DNA of 64,000 bases from Lunatimonas lonarensis. Its GTDB lineage: Bacteria > Bacteroidota > Bacteroidia > Cytophagales > Cyclobacteriaceae. The first letter of the stretch is position 1; the number at the start of each line of letters is the position of its first letter. The stretch covers positions 1-64,000 of the forward strand of contig NZ_AQHR01000021.1 in NCBI RefSeq assembly GCF_000390185.1. Reading direction: 5' to 3'. Shown here piece after piece: positions 1 through 8,579 of the stretch. Made by a program: the position numbers and the translations under genes. Under the pieces are notes generated by a model. That model saw only the letters and a program-made list of their open reading frames with translations, was not told the origin of the DNA and did no database searches.

Positions 1-112
1 AGACTGGCGGCATTCTGGAAAATGTTTTCCCATTTTCAGAGGCCAAATGAGGAGCTAAAAAGAGTTTGTGAAATTAATTATTAGACTTTATATAAATGGC
101 GGCATCTACCAA

Positions 113-127
113 CGTGCCCGCGGCACG
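113..127. repeat. short GC-rich hairpin upstream of the first gene
   Basis: The arms CGTGCC and GGCACG flank a 3-base loop, and a T-rich stretch begins about 6 bases later. It could end a transcript entering from left of the window. I see no gene in positions 1-208 and no clear TAnnTTTG promoter for the gene at 209. Confidence 0.3.
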
Positions 128-208
128 AGAATGTTTTTTGCAGCCGACAGGCGCATGAATCGCCTTTAGGTATGGAATTTGTTCATGCTGTGAAAATTTC
201 ACGTTTAC

Positions 209-2899
209 ATGCAATCAGGATTTTCGTTTAGCCTTCTCTCGTTGGTGCTTTGGATAGGGGCAGTGGTGTCCATCCACGCGGGGTGGAACTATTACACGGC
301 GAACCATTCGCTGCTTGGGCAACTAGAGGATCAGGATCCGGAGTTGATAGGTCCTACCACCGCCTGCCTGACCAGTTCGGTGGTTTTCGGGACATTTTTT
401 GGTGCCGGAGACCCTTCGGTAGATCGTTATGTATGGACGATTACCGATGCGGCAGGAGAGGAGCTGTATTATCAGACAGGTGGCTCGGATGCCCAGGAAA
501 TAGAGTTTCCCTTTACCTCGGCCGGTACCTATACGGTGTCCCTTCAGGTAATCCGAAATGGGAACCAGAATTTTTTCCGGGCTTCCCAGCAGGTGGTGGT
601 GGAGCGGGGCCCCCGTTTTGTGATGCCCCCTGATATTGTTTTCTGTGGGAACGATCCGGTACAGATTACCGCCATTGATCCCAACGACCCCACCATTGGA
701 AATTTCAGTTTTGAGTGGTATCGCGTAGCCGGACAGGTACTGGGCACGGAAAACACCTTTACCGCCACCCAGCCGGGCAGGCACTATGTACGGGTCATTT
801 CAGCTGCCTGTGAAGTCGTGGCAAGTACCTTTGTAGGTCCGGCGATCGAAGTAGAGGTACGCGCCTCGGCTAACCGCGTATGTGAGGGTCAGCATGTAAC
901 CTATACCCCGGATACCCCGGTACTGGCCCGCTGGGCCTATCAACGGCAGGGGTCAAACGAACTCCGATCCCTGGGAAGTTCCTTTGCGTTGGATTTGCAC
1001 ACCAGTGAGCTGGATGGGGTGGGACAGTATACCGTCTTTTTTTACGTGGATGATCCCGATCGGCCCGGATGTGCGTTGGAAAGGCGCATTAATCTGGAGG
1101 TCGTAGCCGGTGCCGGCGAATTTACGCTGGCCAAACTACAGGACGCAGATGGATGCGAGCTCCCTACCGGTGCTTTTGAAATTCGAACCCAGGATGGTTT
1201 TGATGCCATCACTGTGTCGGATGGGGCGGGAAACTTCGCCAACCTGGCCGCAGGAAGCGTCCGCACCGTCAATGGGTTGGTGCCTGGAATTTACACGGTA
1301 ACCGGGAGGTCTGGTACCTGTACGGTGTCTCGAACCATCCGCATAGAAAATGAAAATCCAAACGAAGCCATTCCATTTACAGTAGAAGCCATAGACCAAA
1401 GCTGTTCGGAAACCGGCGTAAGGGTGGGGGCACTGCGGATAGATTTTGGAGGGGTTTCCCAATCGGGTAGTTATCGCGTGGTACGCTCCAATGGAGCAGT
1501 GGTTGCGGGTACCTTTGACAACGAGACAGAAGTGGCAGTAAACGTGCCGCCGGGCAGTTATGAGGTGGAGATCAGGGATGCGGCCAACTGTGCACAGCCG
1601 GGATCGGTGATGTATGAGGTAGAGGGAAACAGGCAGGTAAACTTCTCGGTTCCGGCATCGCTTCAGGTCTGCGAATCCTTTGAGCTATTTCCGTCCAGTA
1701 CGGAAGAGTTAACCTATACCGTTGTTCGTCCGGATGGCAGTTCCGTAGCAGGTTCCTCGGGAGTTGGTTTCGTGGTAGACCAAACGGGCACCTATCAGTT
1801 TACCGCCATTTCCACTGACCCAAATCTTTGTCCCCGCACCCGGGAAGTGGAGGTGGTGGTGAATGAGCCGGTTCGTTTTGAGCCGGTTTTCCAACAGATT
1901 GATTGTTCGGGAAGGCAAATGTACACCACAGAGTTGTTTGGACGGGATCCGAATTCGGTGATTATACGTTGGTATTCTGAAAATGGAACCATTGTAGGCA
2001 GGAATCCCCAGTTTTTTCCGCCGCTTACCGGCAATTACCTCCTGGAAGTTCAGCCTAGGGCCAGCAGTGCCTGTGAAGTATCGCCAATCCCCTTTGAGGT
2101 AGTGGTGCCCCTGAGATCCACGGAGGTGGAGATTCAAGGCAGCCCCTTTTGCAATGAGGATGCGTTCACCACGCTGACCCTTGACGTCGGAAACCCGGAG
2201 GCAGTCCGGGCCATAGAATGGTTTCAGCGAAACGAGGAGGGGGAATGGGTTTGGCTACTGGAATTTAACGACCAGCAATCGATCGATGTGGTCGACGAGG
2301 GCGAGTACCAGGTGGTGGTTCGAAACCAAATCGGTTGTAGGCTGGGCACAGCGACCTTGGAAGTAGGACGTACGGAAGTCGAACCGCTTGGCTTGGAGGA
2401 TTCGTACGAGATTTGCAGCGAGGAGGGGATTTTCCCCACCCTCCAAGCGGCAGGATATGCGGAGGTAGTATGGTTCCTGGACGGACAGCCCATTTCCGAT
2501 CAACCCAGTTACCGGGTAATGTCTCCTGGAAATTATGAGGTAAGGGTGGTTTCAGAGGAAGGCTGTGAGATGGTTTCCGCCTTTGAGGTGCTGGAAGGTT
2601 GTGCATTGATGATCCGGATGCCGGATGCGATGGTGGTGGGCGACCCACAGCGGGATTTCCGGATATATGCCCACCCCGACATAGACGAGGTGGAGGTATT
2701 TATCTATCAGCGGACCGGAGAGCTGATTTTCCATGCTACGAGTAGGGTGGGAAGCGGTACGGAGCCTGTTTGCAGCTGGGATGGGCAGATGAATGGAAGA
2801 CCCATCACGGTGGGAACCTATCCGGTGGTCGTTCGGTACCGAAGCGGAAGGTTGGGTCTTGATGAGGTAATGAGGCGGTTCTTGGTGGTGGTTCAGTGA
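209..2899 (+). CDS. secreted PKD/Ig-like protein with CHU_C (T9SS type B) C-terminal domain
   Basis: This 896-residue cell-surface or secreted protein opens with a hydrophobic signal segment (about residues 5-24). It continues as a chain of Ig/PKD-like beta-sandwich modules, each with recurring YxV or VxV strands and paired cysteines. The last ~90 residues (FRIYAHP, VEVFIYQRTGELIF, WDGQMNGRPITVGTYPV) match the gliding-motility-associated CHU_C domain that routes proteins through T9SS. The usual 'DGINDxF' element is degenerate here (VVGDPQRDF). Such proteins are often adhesins or matrix proteins, but no substrate can be inferred. It is monocistronic by position. The start ATG directly precedes the signal sequence. 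Confidence 0.8.
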   Translation: MQSGFSFSLLSLVLWIGAVVSIHAGWNYYTANHSLLGQLEDQDPELIGPTTACLTSSVVFGTFFGAGDPSVDRYVWTITDAAGEELYYQTGGSDAQEIEFPFTSAGTYTVSLQVIRNGNQNFFRASQQVVVERGPRFVMPPDIVFCGNDPVQITAIDPNDPTIGNFSFEWYRVAGQVLGTENTFTATQPGRHYVRVISAACEVVASTFVGPAIEVEVRASANRVCEGQHVTYTPDTPVLARWAYQRQGSNELRSLGSSFALDLHTSELDGVGQYTVFFYVDDPDRPGCALERRINLEVVAGAGEFTLAKLQDADGCELPTGAFEIRTQDGFDAITVSDGAGNFANLAAGSVRTVNGLVPGIYTVTGRSGTCTVSRTIRIENENPNEAIPFTVEAIDQSCSETGVRVGALRIDFGGVSQSGSYRVVRSNGAVVAGTFDNETEVAVNVPPGSYEVEIRDAANCAQPGSVMYEVEGNRQVNFSVPASLQVCESFELFPSSTEELTYTVVRPDGSSVAGSSGVGFVVDQTGTYQFTAISTDPNLCPRTREVEVVVNEPVRFEPVFQQIDCSGRQMYTTELFGRDPNSVIIRWYSENGTIVGRNPQFFPPLTGNYLLEVQPRASSACEVSPIPFEVVVPLRSTEVEIQGSPFCNEDAFTTLTLDVGNPEAVRAIEWFQRNEEGEWVWLLEFNDQQSIDVVDEGEYQVVVRNQIGCRLGTATLEVGRTEVEPLGLEDSYEICSEEGIFPTLQAAGYAEVVWFLDGQPISDQPSYRVMSPGNYEVRVVSEEGCEMVSAFEVLEGCALMIRMPDAMVVGDPQRDFRIYAHPDIDEVEVFIYQRTGELIFHATSRVGSGTEPVCSWDGQMNGRPITVGTYPVVVRYRSGRLGLDEVMRRFLVVVQ

Positions 2900-2910
2900 T
2901 TTTTTCTATT

Positions 2911-2937
2911 GGCTCCTGATATAGGGGCTTTTTTTAT
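2911..2937 (+). terminator. weak intrinsic terminator after the CHU_C protein gene
   Basis: A 6-bp stem (GCTCCT pairing with AGGGGC, one G-U pair) with a 5-base loop is followed directly by seven T. It lies 12 bases after the stop codon. Confidence 0.5.
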
Positions 2938-3130
2938 GTTCTGTGGCAATCGTAAAATCCCCCAATTGGGGGATTGATACAATGAACGGTCGCCCATACT
3001 TTTGGGAGGTGATTTTCAGAGGGGCAAGGCGTATCGTTTTTGTACGGTTATTTGCCGGAAGTTTTTTCACTTTTCGTCCATATTCTCTGGGTTTCACAGG
3101 TGTCATTTGGGTAAACAGATCAAATTTCCA

Positions 3131-4882
3131 ATGAAAGTAGTTTGTTATGTGTTGATTCTTGGGATGGCTTTAGGTTGTATTAAAGGAGAAGAGGAGCTGA
3201 TGCCGGACCCTCCTTTGCAGCGGGTGGATTTGTACGCCGAAACGACCACGGTAAAGCCCTTTGAGTTTGTGCCGGTTACCACTTCGGAGTTGGTTTTTTC
3301 CGAGGAGTCTTATAAGGCTACTTTCAAGGGAATGGAGGTTGATCTCATAAATATCATGGAAGATAACCAGTTGCTGTTTGTTGTTCCCGATGTCGCTCCG
3401 GGTGCGGGCGAATTGGAAATGGTCGTTGGAAATAAACGAGCGTTACTCTCTTTCGTGGTCGTTGAAAATAGCGTTTCCAATCCCTCCGAGGTGATTGACA
3501 AAGAGCTCATGGCTCCATTATTGGGATTGCAAAGTATGATCACTGCAATGGTGTCCGATCCCTCCCTACCCCCCTCGATGAAAATGCAGGCTTTGTCATC
3601 GGTGGAAATGATTTCTGGTTTGCTCGAAGAATTCGAATCCTTGTCCAGTGTTGAGCTAGCGGAGGTAGCCAAGATTTTTCAAGCCAATCCATTGGGTTTG
3701 TCCGGGGTTTTCGCACCCTCTGCTAGGATCAGCATGGATCAGGAACAGGATTGTTTTCAGATGAATGTGGGTATTATCACTGCTTCGGTCGGTGTGGTTT
3801 CCATGTTGGTAGCTGCGCTTCCAAAGATATTGGCGTCCGGTGCGAAAGCTGGTGTACTAGCGGCTTTCAGGGTTAAATCTATGCTGGCTGCCTTGGGGGC
3901 CATGATTGTGGTTTCCTATACTACAAAGGCACTGGTCGGAGAGGCTCAACGCAAACTGTTGAATGAATGTTTCTTTCCTTTTGAAACCATGATTCAGGGT
4001 GCAAATGGATCCAGAAACGACTTTTCTTTCCAAAACCAATCCGAGCAGCGATTTACCGTTATCAATCGTGTCAAATTGCTTAGCCTAGCGGATATCGATA
4101 GCCCCAATCCCTATCTATCCAATGCAGCAAACAACTTTCGATTGATCGGAATAAAACTCAAGTCGATTATTGTCGGGGTCAATTCCGTACTCAATCGTAC
4201 CACCAGTTGGTTTTACAGTTGGTTTTCAAAGCCAAAATCGGAGTTTGATCTATTGACCGACGATTTCGAAGATTTGCCATCTTCCCCCACCGTAAAAGAA
4301 GATGTTGGGAAGAGCGAATATATTTCATTCGTGGATTTCCCCGCCGATGTGGAGGTGGTGGCGGTCGTTGAGTCAGACCATACGGTCAAGCTGCAAGTCC
4401 GTGCGGAGGAAGAAACACTTCCAAGGAAGGTCACCGGAAAAGTAAGGTACGATGATGGAGTTTTTTTCCATGAGAGGGAAGTGTCAATTGATATCGAAGC
4501 GGCAACGGACATACCACTCCTTGAGGGGTATTATCTGGTCGATTATGCGTGGGGAGAGCAAATTATTTTGCGTATCAATGTACCTTATTTTAACTATTCG
4601 CTTGGGGATGTGCTATATTTTGACCCTGGGAAAAACGAATGGAATGACCCCGTAGGTTTTAGGGCGACCGTTTTTGCATCGTACATGGACGGGGAGGACG
4701 GTGCAACTGAAATCAATGTTTCAATATCAACCGGTGGATGCTTGTCGGAGAGTTTCCGAATTTATCGGTTAGATCCTAGCAAGAAGTCGTTTACCGGTAA
4801 ATATGAACATGGTAGATGCAACCATGACGCTTATTTGGGTTCGGAGGTTAGTTTGATATATCTTGGGGAAAGTTTTCCTTAA
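3131..4882 (+). CDS. lipoprotein of unknown function with an internal hydrophobic helical pair
   Basis: This 583-residue protein starts at the ATG at 3131. The frame is open back to 3002, but only this start gives a lipoprotein signal (hydrophobic core, lipobox ALGC with Cys16). Residues ~43-112 look like one IPT/TIG or Ig-like beta module. A helical region (~120-190) follows, then two uncharged stretches (~212-234 and ~239-263) that look like a helical hairpin, which is unusual in a lipoprotein. The rest is a large mixed region ending in a beta-rich domain with a cysteine pair. I do not recognise the family. It is alone between two terminator-like hairpins. Confidence 0.7.
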   Translation: MKVVCYVLILGMALGCIKGEEELMPDPPLQRVDLYAETTTVKPFEFVPVTTSELVFSEESYKATFKGMEVDLINIMEDNQLLFVVPDVAPGAGELEMVVGNKRALLSFVVVENSVSNPSEVIDKELMAPLLGLQSMITAMVSDPSLPPSMKMQALSSVEMISGLLEEFESLSSVELAEVAKIFQANPLGLSGVFAPSARISMDQEQDCFQMNVGIITASVGVVSMLVAALPKILASGAKAGVLAAFRVKSMLAALGAMIVVSYTTKALVGEAQRKLLNECFFPFETMIQGANGSRNDFSFQNQSEQRFTVINRVKLLSLADIDSPNPYLSNAANNFRLIGIKLKSIIVGVNSVLNRTTSWFYSWFSKPKSEFDLLTDDFEDLPSSPTVKEDVGKSEYISFVDFPADVEVVAVVESDHTVKLQVRAEEETLPRKVTGKVRYDDGVFFHEREVSIDIEAATDIPLLEGYYLVDYAWGEQIILRINVPYFNYSLGDVLYFDPGKNEWNDPVGFRATVFASYMDGEDGATEINVSISTGGCLSESFRIYRLDPSKKSFTGKYEHGRCNHDAYLGSEVSLIYLGESFP

Positions 4883-4914
4883 TATTGAGCGGTGCAGTAG
4901 TATATCCAAGTCGT

Positions 4915-4954
4915 AAATGCCTTGGAGGGGAGAAAATTGCCAAGGCATTTTTTT
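4915..4954 (+). terminator. intrinsic terminator of the lipoprotein gene
   Basis: The arms AAATGCCTTGG and CCAAGGCATTT form an 11-bp perfect stem followed by a T run. It begins 33 bases after the stop codon. Confidence 0.85.
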
Positions 4955-5248
4955 GAACATAGGTCATGCGATAGATTTCTGAATAAATTGGTTTTATTTT
5001 TGACGGTTCATGTGTCAAAAAAAAGCACTTTTTTTAGACTCATGAATTTGTTTTTTGAACGTCATATTTAGTTTTTAACGAATGATTTTCCTTTTTTTTG
5101 CTTTTTTGTGTATCAGTTTCAGTAGGAGCAAGTTTTGGTAAATAGCCTGGATTCTATTTTTTTGTCCTTTGGTTCATTGAAAGACGCCTGAAACAGTGCC
5201 TTTCCTGGATTTGGCGGAGACGTTGCGCGCTGGGAAAATAATTAACAC
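4955..5248. other. AT-rich intergenic region, probable promoter of the PAS-LuxR gene
   Basis: No gene is visible in this stretch. It contains long T runs and, near 5131-5165, a TTTTG followed about 16 bases later by TATTTTTTTG. That resembles a Bacteroidota promoter but with an over-long -7 box. This is a weak call. Confidence 0.3.
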
Positions 5249-6025
5249 ATGAGAGATGGAATTGAGAAAATGCACCAGGTTTGGGAAAGCTTGGTGTTAG
5301 AGGAGCAGGTTCAGACGGAGTTGCCGGAAATTGACTTTAATCAGATAGTAAGTGCGGTATTTGCGACTGGACCGTTTTATTATTACCTAATCGATTTTTT
5401 TGATTTCAGCGTTTCCCACATAAGCAGTGGTTTTGCCCAAGCACATGGTGTCAATCCCCAGGAAATCTATACGGTAAACGATATCTTGGCATTGGTGCAC
5501 CCGGACGATTTGCCCTTGGTGGCCAAGGCCGAGGAGGGAGCATTTGGATACATGCAAAATCACGTCGGTATTTCCAGCATCAAGTCCTATAAATTCTCCT
5601 ACAATTTTCGGTTTAGAAATGCAACTGGAGCCTACGACATGTACAATCACCAGTCGTTGGTGTTGACTACCGATGAGCACAATAATTTTGTCAAGGCACT
5701 GAATATCCATACCAATATCTCCCACTTGACCAGCAAAAACAGTTATACCTTTTCAATTATTGGGCTTAACGGGCTGCCTTCTTTTTTGAATTTGCCAATT
5801 TTTGAAGCAGGCGAAAATGAATCATTAGGGGTCAATAATTTTTCCCGACGGGAGATAGAGATCATCAAATTGATTGCGGCGGGAACCAGCTCGAAGCATA
5901 TAGCGGACCGGCTTTTTATCAGTCCCGAAACCGTCAAGTCACACCGAAAGAACATATTTCGGAAAGCAGGCTGCACCACAGCCGCCGAATTGGTTGCCAG
6001 AAGTATCAGCGAGGGGTGGATATAA
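5249..6025 (+). CDS. PAS-LuxR one-component transcriptional regulator
   Basis: This 258-residue cytoplasmic regulator has a PAS-like sensor fold over residues ~25-160, with a PAS_3-type 'VHPDDLPLV' and a late 'FNFRFRNATGAYDMYNHQS' pattern. A LuxR/GerE helix-turn-helix fills the last 65 residues (SRREIEIIKLIAAG, ISPETVKSHRKNIFRK). It lacks a receiver Asp and membrane segments, so it should sense a cytoplasmic ligand or partner rather than accept a phosphoryl group (inference). Similar Bacteroidota proteins exist, but their ligand is not evident from sequence. It is followed by the remnant of an outer-membrane gene on the other strand. Confidence 0.82.
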   Translation: MRDGIEKMHQVWESLVLEEQVQTELPEIDFNQIVSAVFATGPFYYYLIDFFDFSVSHISSGFAQAHGVNPQEIYTVNDILALVHPDDLPLVAKAEEGAFGYMQNHVGISSIKSYKFSYNFRFRNATGAYDMYNHQSLVLTTDEHNNFVKALNIHTNISHLTSKNSYTFSIIGLNGLPSFLNLPIFEAGENESLGVNNFSRREIEIIKLIAAGTSSKHIADRLFISPETVKSHRKNIFRKAGCTTAAELVARSISEGWI

Positions 6026-6097
6026 CCTTCATCATCGGATAGATTCCCCGTCGTTCCCCTTTGGTTTTTGGATTAACCGAAGCGGTGGTTTGAGAGG

Positions 6098-6293
6098 CTA
6101 GAAGGTGTAGCCGATATGGATCACCATGCCATAATCAAAGTTTTCGCCCTTGAAATGGAGGGTTCCGTACCGGATTCTTTTTAGCTTCCCGACAATAGGG
6201 GCCTGCCCGGCCAAAAAAAACCGTATCCATGGTCTGTGCCAGTCCATCTCCGAGCAGCAGGGCAAACAACAAGGTTCCAAGCCATCCCTTCAT
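6098..6293 (-). pseudogene. remnant of an outer-membrane beta-barrel gene (internal deletion plus frameshift)
   Basis: From the ATG at 6293 the frame reads a clean signal peptide (MKGWLGTLLFALLLGDGLAQ), then runs about 30 residues to a stop at 6135. A different frame carries the last ~25 codons, ending GENFDYGMVIHIGYTF at the stop at 6098. That is the alternating pattern with terminal Phe typical of a beta-barrel C-terminus. The two ends of a much longer secreted barrel protein therefore appear fused after loss of the middle, leaving a frameshift. A short functional peptide is less likely. Confidence 0.55.
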
Positions 6294-6635
6294 GGTAAGT
6301 ATAAATAATTTTTATAAAGCATAGGGGCTTAAATACTAAAATGACGAAAGGCCGGATTTGCACCCATTTGCGGCAATGGGTTAGATAGGTCCCGATTTAC
6401 AATAATCAATAGGTTTGTCATTGTTTTTGGGTGGATGGTTATCAATATTTAGGCCAGTTGTTTTGGCGGGAATGGCTAACGGCTCGTTTAGTGATCAGGG
6501 TAAACTCAGTTTTTATAGGCTGTTGGATTTGCAAAAACCGGATCAGTTAAAGGTATCTGTTATTTTTTTGATTGGATTTGTTTCGTTGTTTCTTTATTTT
6601 CATTTAATCGATAATCTATTTAATGCCTACTGACG
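6294..6635. other. intergenic region, nothing convincing
   Basis: This 342-base stretch separates the pseudogene and the AraC gene, which point away from each other. A 72-codon frame at 6415-6633 shows no recognisable protein features and was not called. No clear TAnnTTTG box precedes 6636. Confidence 0.4.
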
Positions 6636-7508
6636 ATGCATAACCTAACCTTTTTTCCCGTACACCCCTCCCTTCGCCCCTATGTGAGCGGTTACATGCT
6701 CTTCGAACACGATTTCCTTGTTCCTGATCGTCCGATTTTTTCTCCAAAGGGTACGGCAGCCCTGACGATCCCCATCGATGTATCCGAAGGTAACTTCCTT
6801 GCCTACCCCACACCCTTGGACAGGCATTATTTTGAAGCGGGCGTTCCGCTCCTTTTTGGCCAGATGAGCCGGGTGGGCTATGCTTCCACCTTGGGTCGGT
6901 TTAAGTTATTTATTATCGTGTTAACCCCCACGGGTCTTTTTCATTTCTTAGGAAGGCCGGTCGACAAGCTGACGGACAAAATCGTGGATTTGGAACAGCT
7001 TGGGTTGTCCGGGGTGAAGGAGCAACTTCGGACCCTGTTTGCCTCTTCCCAGTGCCCTAAGGGTTGGGCAATGGGACTGGATGCCCTGTTGTCAGATTGG
7101 TTTTTGCGGAGAGGTGCACAAAAGCAGCACTTGGATGTATCTTCGATATGCGATGAAATAATCCGCCTTAAAGGGAATCTATCCCTCGATGGGCAGCTTT
7201 GTGGAGGTCGTGTGTCAAAGCGTACCTTTCAGATTCATTTCAAACAGCAAGTGGGCATCTCGCCAAAACTTTTTTGCCGCATCGTACGCTTCAATGCGCT
7301 GATAGACGCCATGCATGCCGCAGAAAAGTTTGACCTGCTCGAATTGGTGGTTGCCCACGGCTATACGGACAGGTCCCACCTGCACAAGGATTTTAAGGAT
7401 TTCTCCGCCCTAACTCCCAGGCAGTACCTGAGAACCCATTTCGAGATTAACCAACGGGTGGAGCGGGTTTTGGTAAAAAACCGAGGTCGGTTCAGCAATG
7501 ATAGCTAG
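6636..7508 (+). CDS. AraC-family transcriptional regulator
   Basis: This 290-residue DNA-binding protein has an N-terminal region (~1-150: HPSLRPYVSGYMLFE, LLFGQMSRVGY, FIIVLTPTGLFHFLGRP) of the DUF6597-like cupin type often paired with AraC helix-turn-helix domains. The C-terminal ~100 residues carry the two AraC HTH motifs (SKRTFQIHFKQQVGISPK; ELVVAHGYTDRSHLHKDFK, then the LTPRQYL signature). The inducer is unknown. It sits between two other regulator genes, with 142 bases before the next one, so co-transcription is uncertain. Confidence 0.85.
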   Translation: MHNLTFFPVHPSLRPYVSGYMLFEHDFLVPDRPIFSPKGTAALTIPIDVSEGNFLAYPTPLDRHYFEAGVPLLFGQMSRVGYASTLGRFKLFIIVLTPTGLFHFLGRPVDKLTDKIVDLEQLGLSGVKEQLRTLFASSQCPKGWAMGLDALLSDWFLRRGAQKQHLDVSSICDEIIRLKGNLSLDGQLCGGRVSKRTFQIHFKQQVGISPKLFCRIVRFNALIDAMHAAEKFDLLELVVAHGYTDRSHLHKDFKDFSALTPRQYLRTHFEINQRVERVLVKNRGRFSNDS

Positions 7509-7650
7509 CTATTCCATCTTGTAGGCGTTAGGAGAATTTTTTTGAATATAATGCCGGATGCTGCGCTTTTTTACAATTTTTTGGGTAGGTGATTGTGTAT
7601 TTTACCAGCGTATTGTTTAACAAGCCGTTTTTTCCCAAAATTAAATTGGT

Positions 7651-8310
7651 ATGGGTGTATCCGTCTTGCTGGCCGATGATCATAAATTGACGGCTTTTGG
7701 TATTCGAAAACTAATGGAGCAATTGCCCGGACACGACTTGGTAGGGCATGTGGAAAACGGGCAGGAGGCCATCATTTACTTAGAGCGAAACCAAGCTGTC
7801 GATGTGCTGGTGCTGGACTTGCATATGCCCGTAATGGATGGGATGCAGCTGCTTCCCCACCTTAACCGGAAATTCCCCGCGCTTAAAAAAATGGTGCTGA
7901 CCGGTTACCACGACCGAGGAACCATGCAGATCTGCCGAAATCTTGGGGTGAATGGTTTTGTGGGAAAGGGTGCCTGCCTGGACACTTTTAAGGAAGCCCT
8001 TCAGGTGGTGGCTGCGGGAGGGGAGTATTTTCAGCCGGTAAATTTGATGGAAAGTAATGGGAATGCCCGGCAGTATAGCCTGTGTCGTAGTCTTCGGGAT
8101 ACCTACGGGCTGTCGGATCGGGAAACGGAGGTTCTGCAGATGATACTGCACCAATCCCCCACCTGTGAGATCGCCGAAGCACTGAGGCTTAGCCCCCTTA
8201 CGGTAAAGACCCACAGAAGGAATATATTCTACAAGCTGAAAGTACACAATCTCTCCGGGCTATTGGCGCTGATTCGGACGTCTCCCGTTCCAAGGGCCTC
8301 ATCGTGGTAG
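7651..8310 (+). CDS. NarL/FixJ-type response regulator
   Basis: This 219-residue two-component response regulator has a receiver domain (1-~125) with the acidic pair D9-D10, phospho-acceptor D56 (VLDLHMPVMDG), T84 and K106 all in place. The C-terminal LuxR-type HTH (~150-212: LSDRETEVLQMI, LSPLTVKTHRRNIFYKLKV) binds DNA. No histidine kinase lies nearby, so it is an orphan in this window. Its HTH resembles that of the PAS-LuxR protein 2.4 kb upstream, but only this one keeps a receiver. Confidence 0.9.
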   Translation: MGVSVLLADDHKLTAFGIRKLMEQLPGHDLVGHVENGQEAIIYLERNQAVDVLVLDLHMPVMDGMQLLPHLNRKFPALKKMVLTGYHDRGTMQICRNLGVNGFVGKGACLDTFKEALQVVAAGGEYFQPVNLMESNGNARQYSLCRSLRDTYGLSDRETEVLQMILHQSPTCEIAEALRLSPLTVKTHRRNIFYKLKVHNLSGLLALIRTSPVPRASSW

Positions 8311-8465
8311 CATTCGTATACCCTATCGGTACATTTGAGGCGTATAGCAGTGCACCTTCTCCGCCTGTTGGACGAGGGTCCTGTTCTTAGATCGTTTTGG
8401 AGGGCTGTTTTGGATCATTCGGTTCCAGGGCTACGTTTCGAGTGGGTGGATTTAGTTGATAATAC

Positions 8466-8473
8466 TACTTTTG
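8466..8473 (+). promoter_or_regulatory. TAnnTTTG -7 box upstream of the beta-helix protein gene
   Basis: TACTTTTG matches the Bacteroidota -7 consensus and would give a leader of about 100 bases before the ATG at 8580. A second match, TACATTTG at 8330-8337, could serve a longer transcript. No good -33 TTTG is seen for either. Confidence 0.4.
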
Positions 8474-8579
8474 GGGTATTTTTTTATTGCCGCAGGTAGG
8501 GGAAATTTAGCAGCTGACTTTTGGGTTCAGCCATGTGCTCGTCGCAGTTTATGATTTTAGGATACCTACTAGATGTTTT

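Noticed and set aside
6415-6633. 72-codon plus-strand frame between the pseudogene and the AraC gene
   Set aside because: No signal, motif or start context; hydrophobic only because of the AT-rich DNA, and it ends 2 bases before the AraC ATG.
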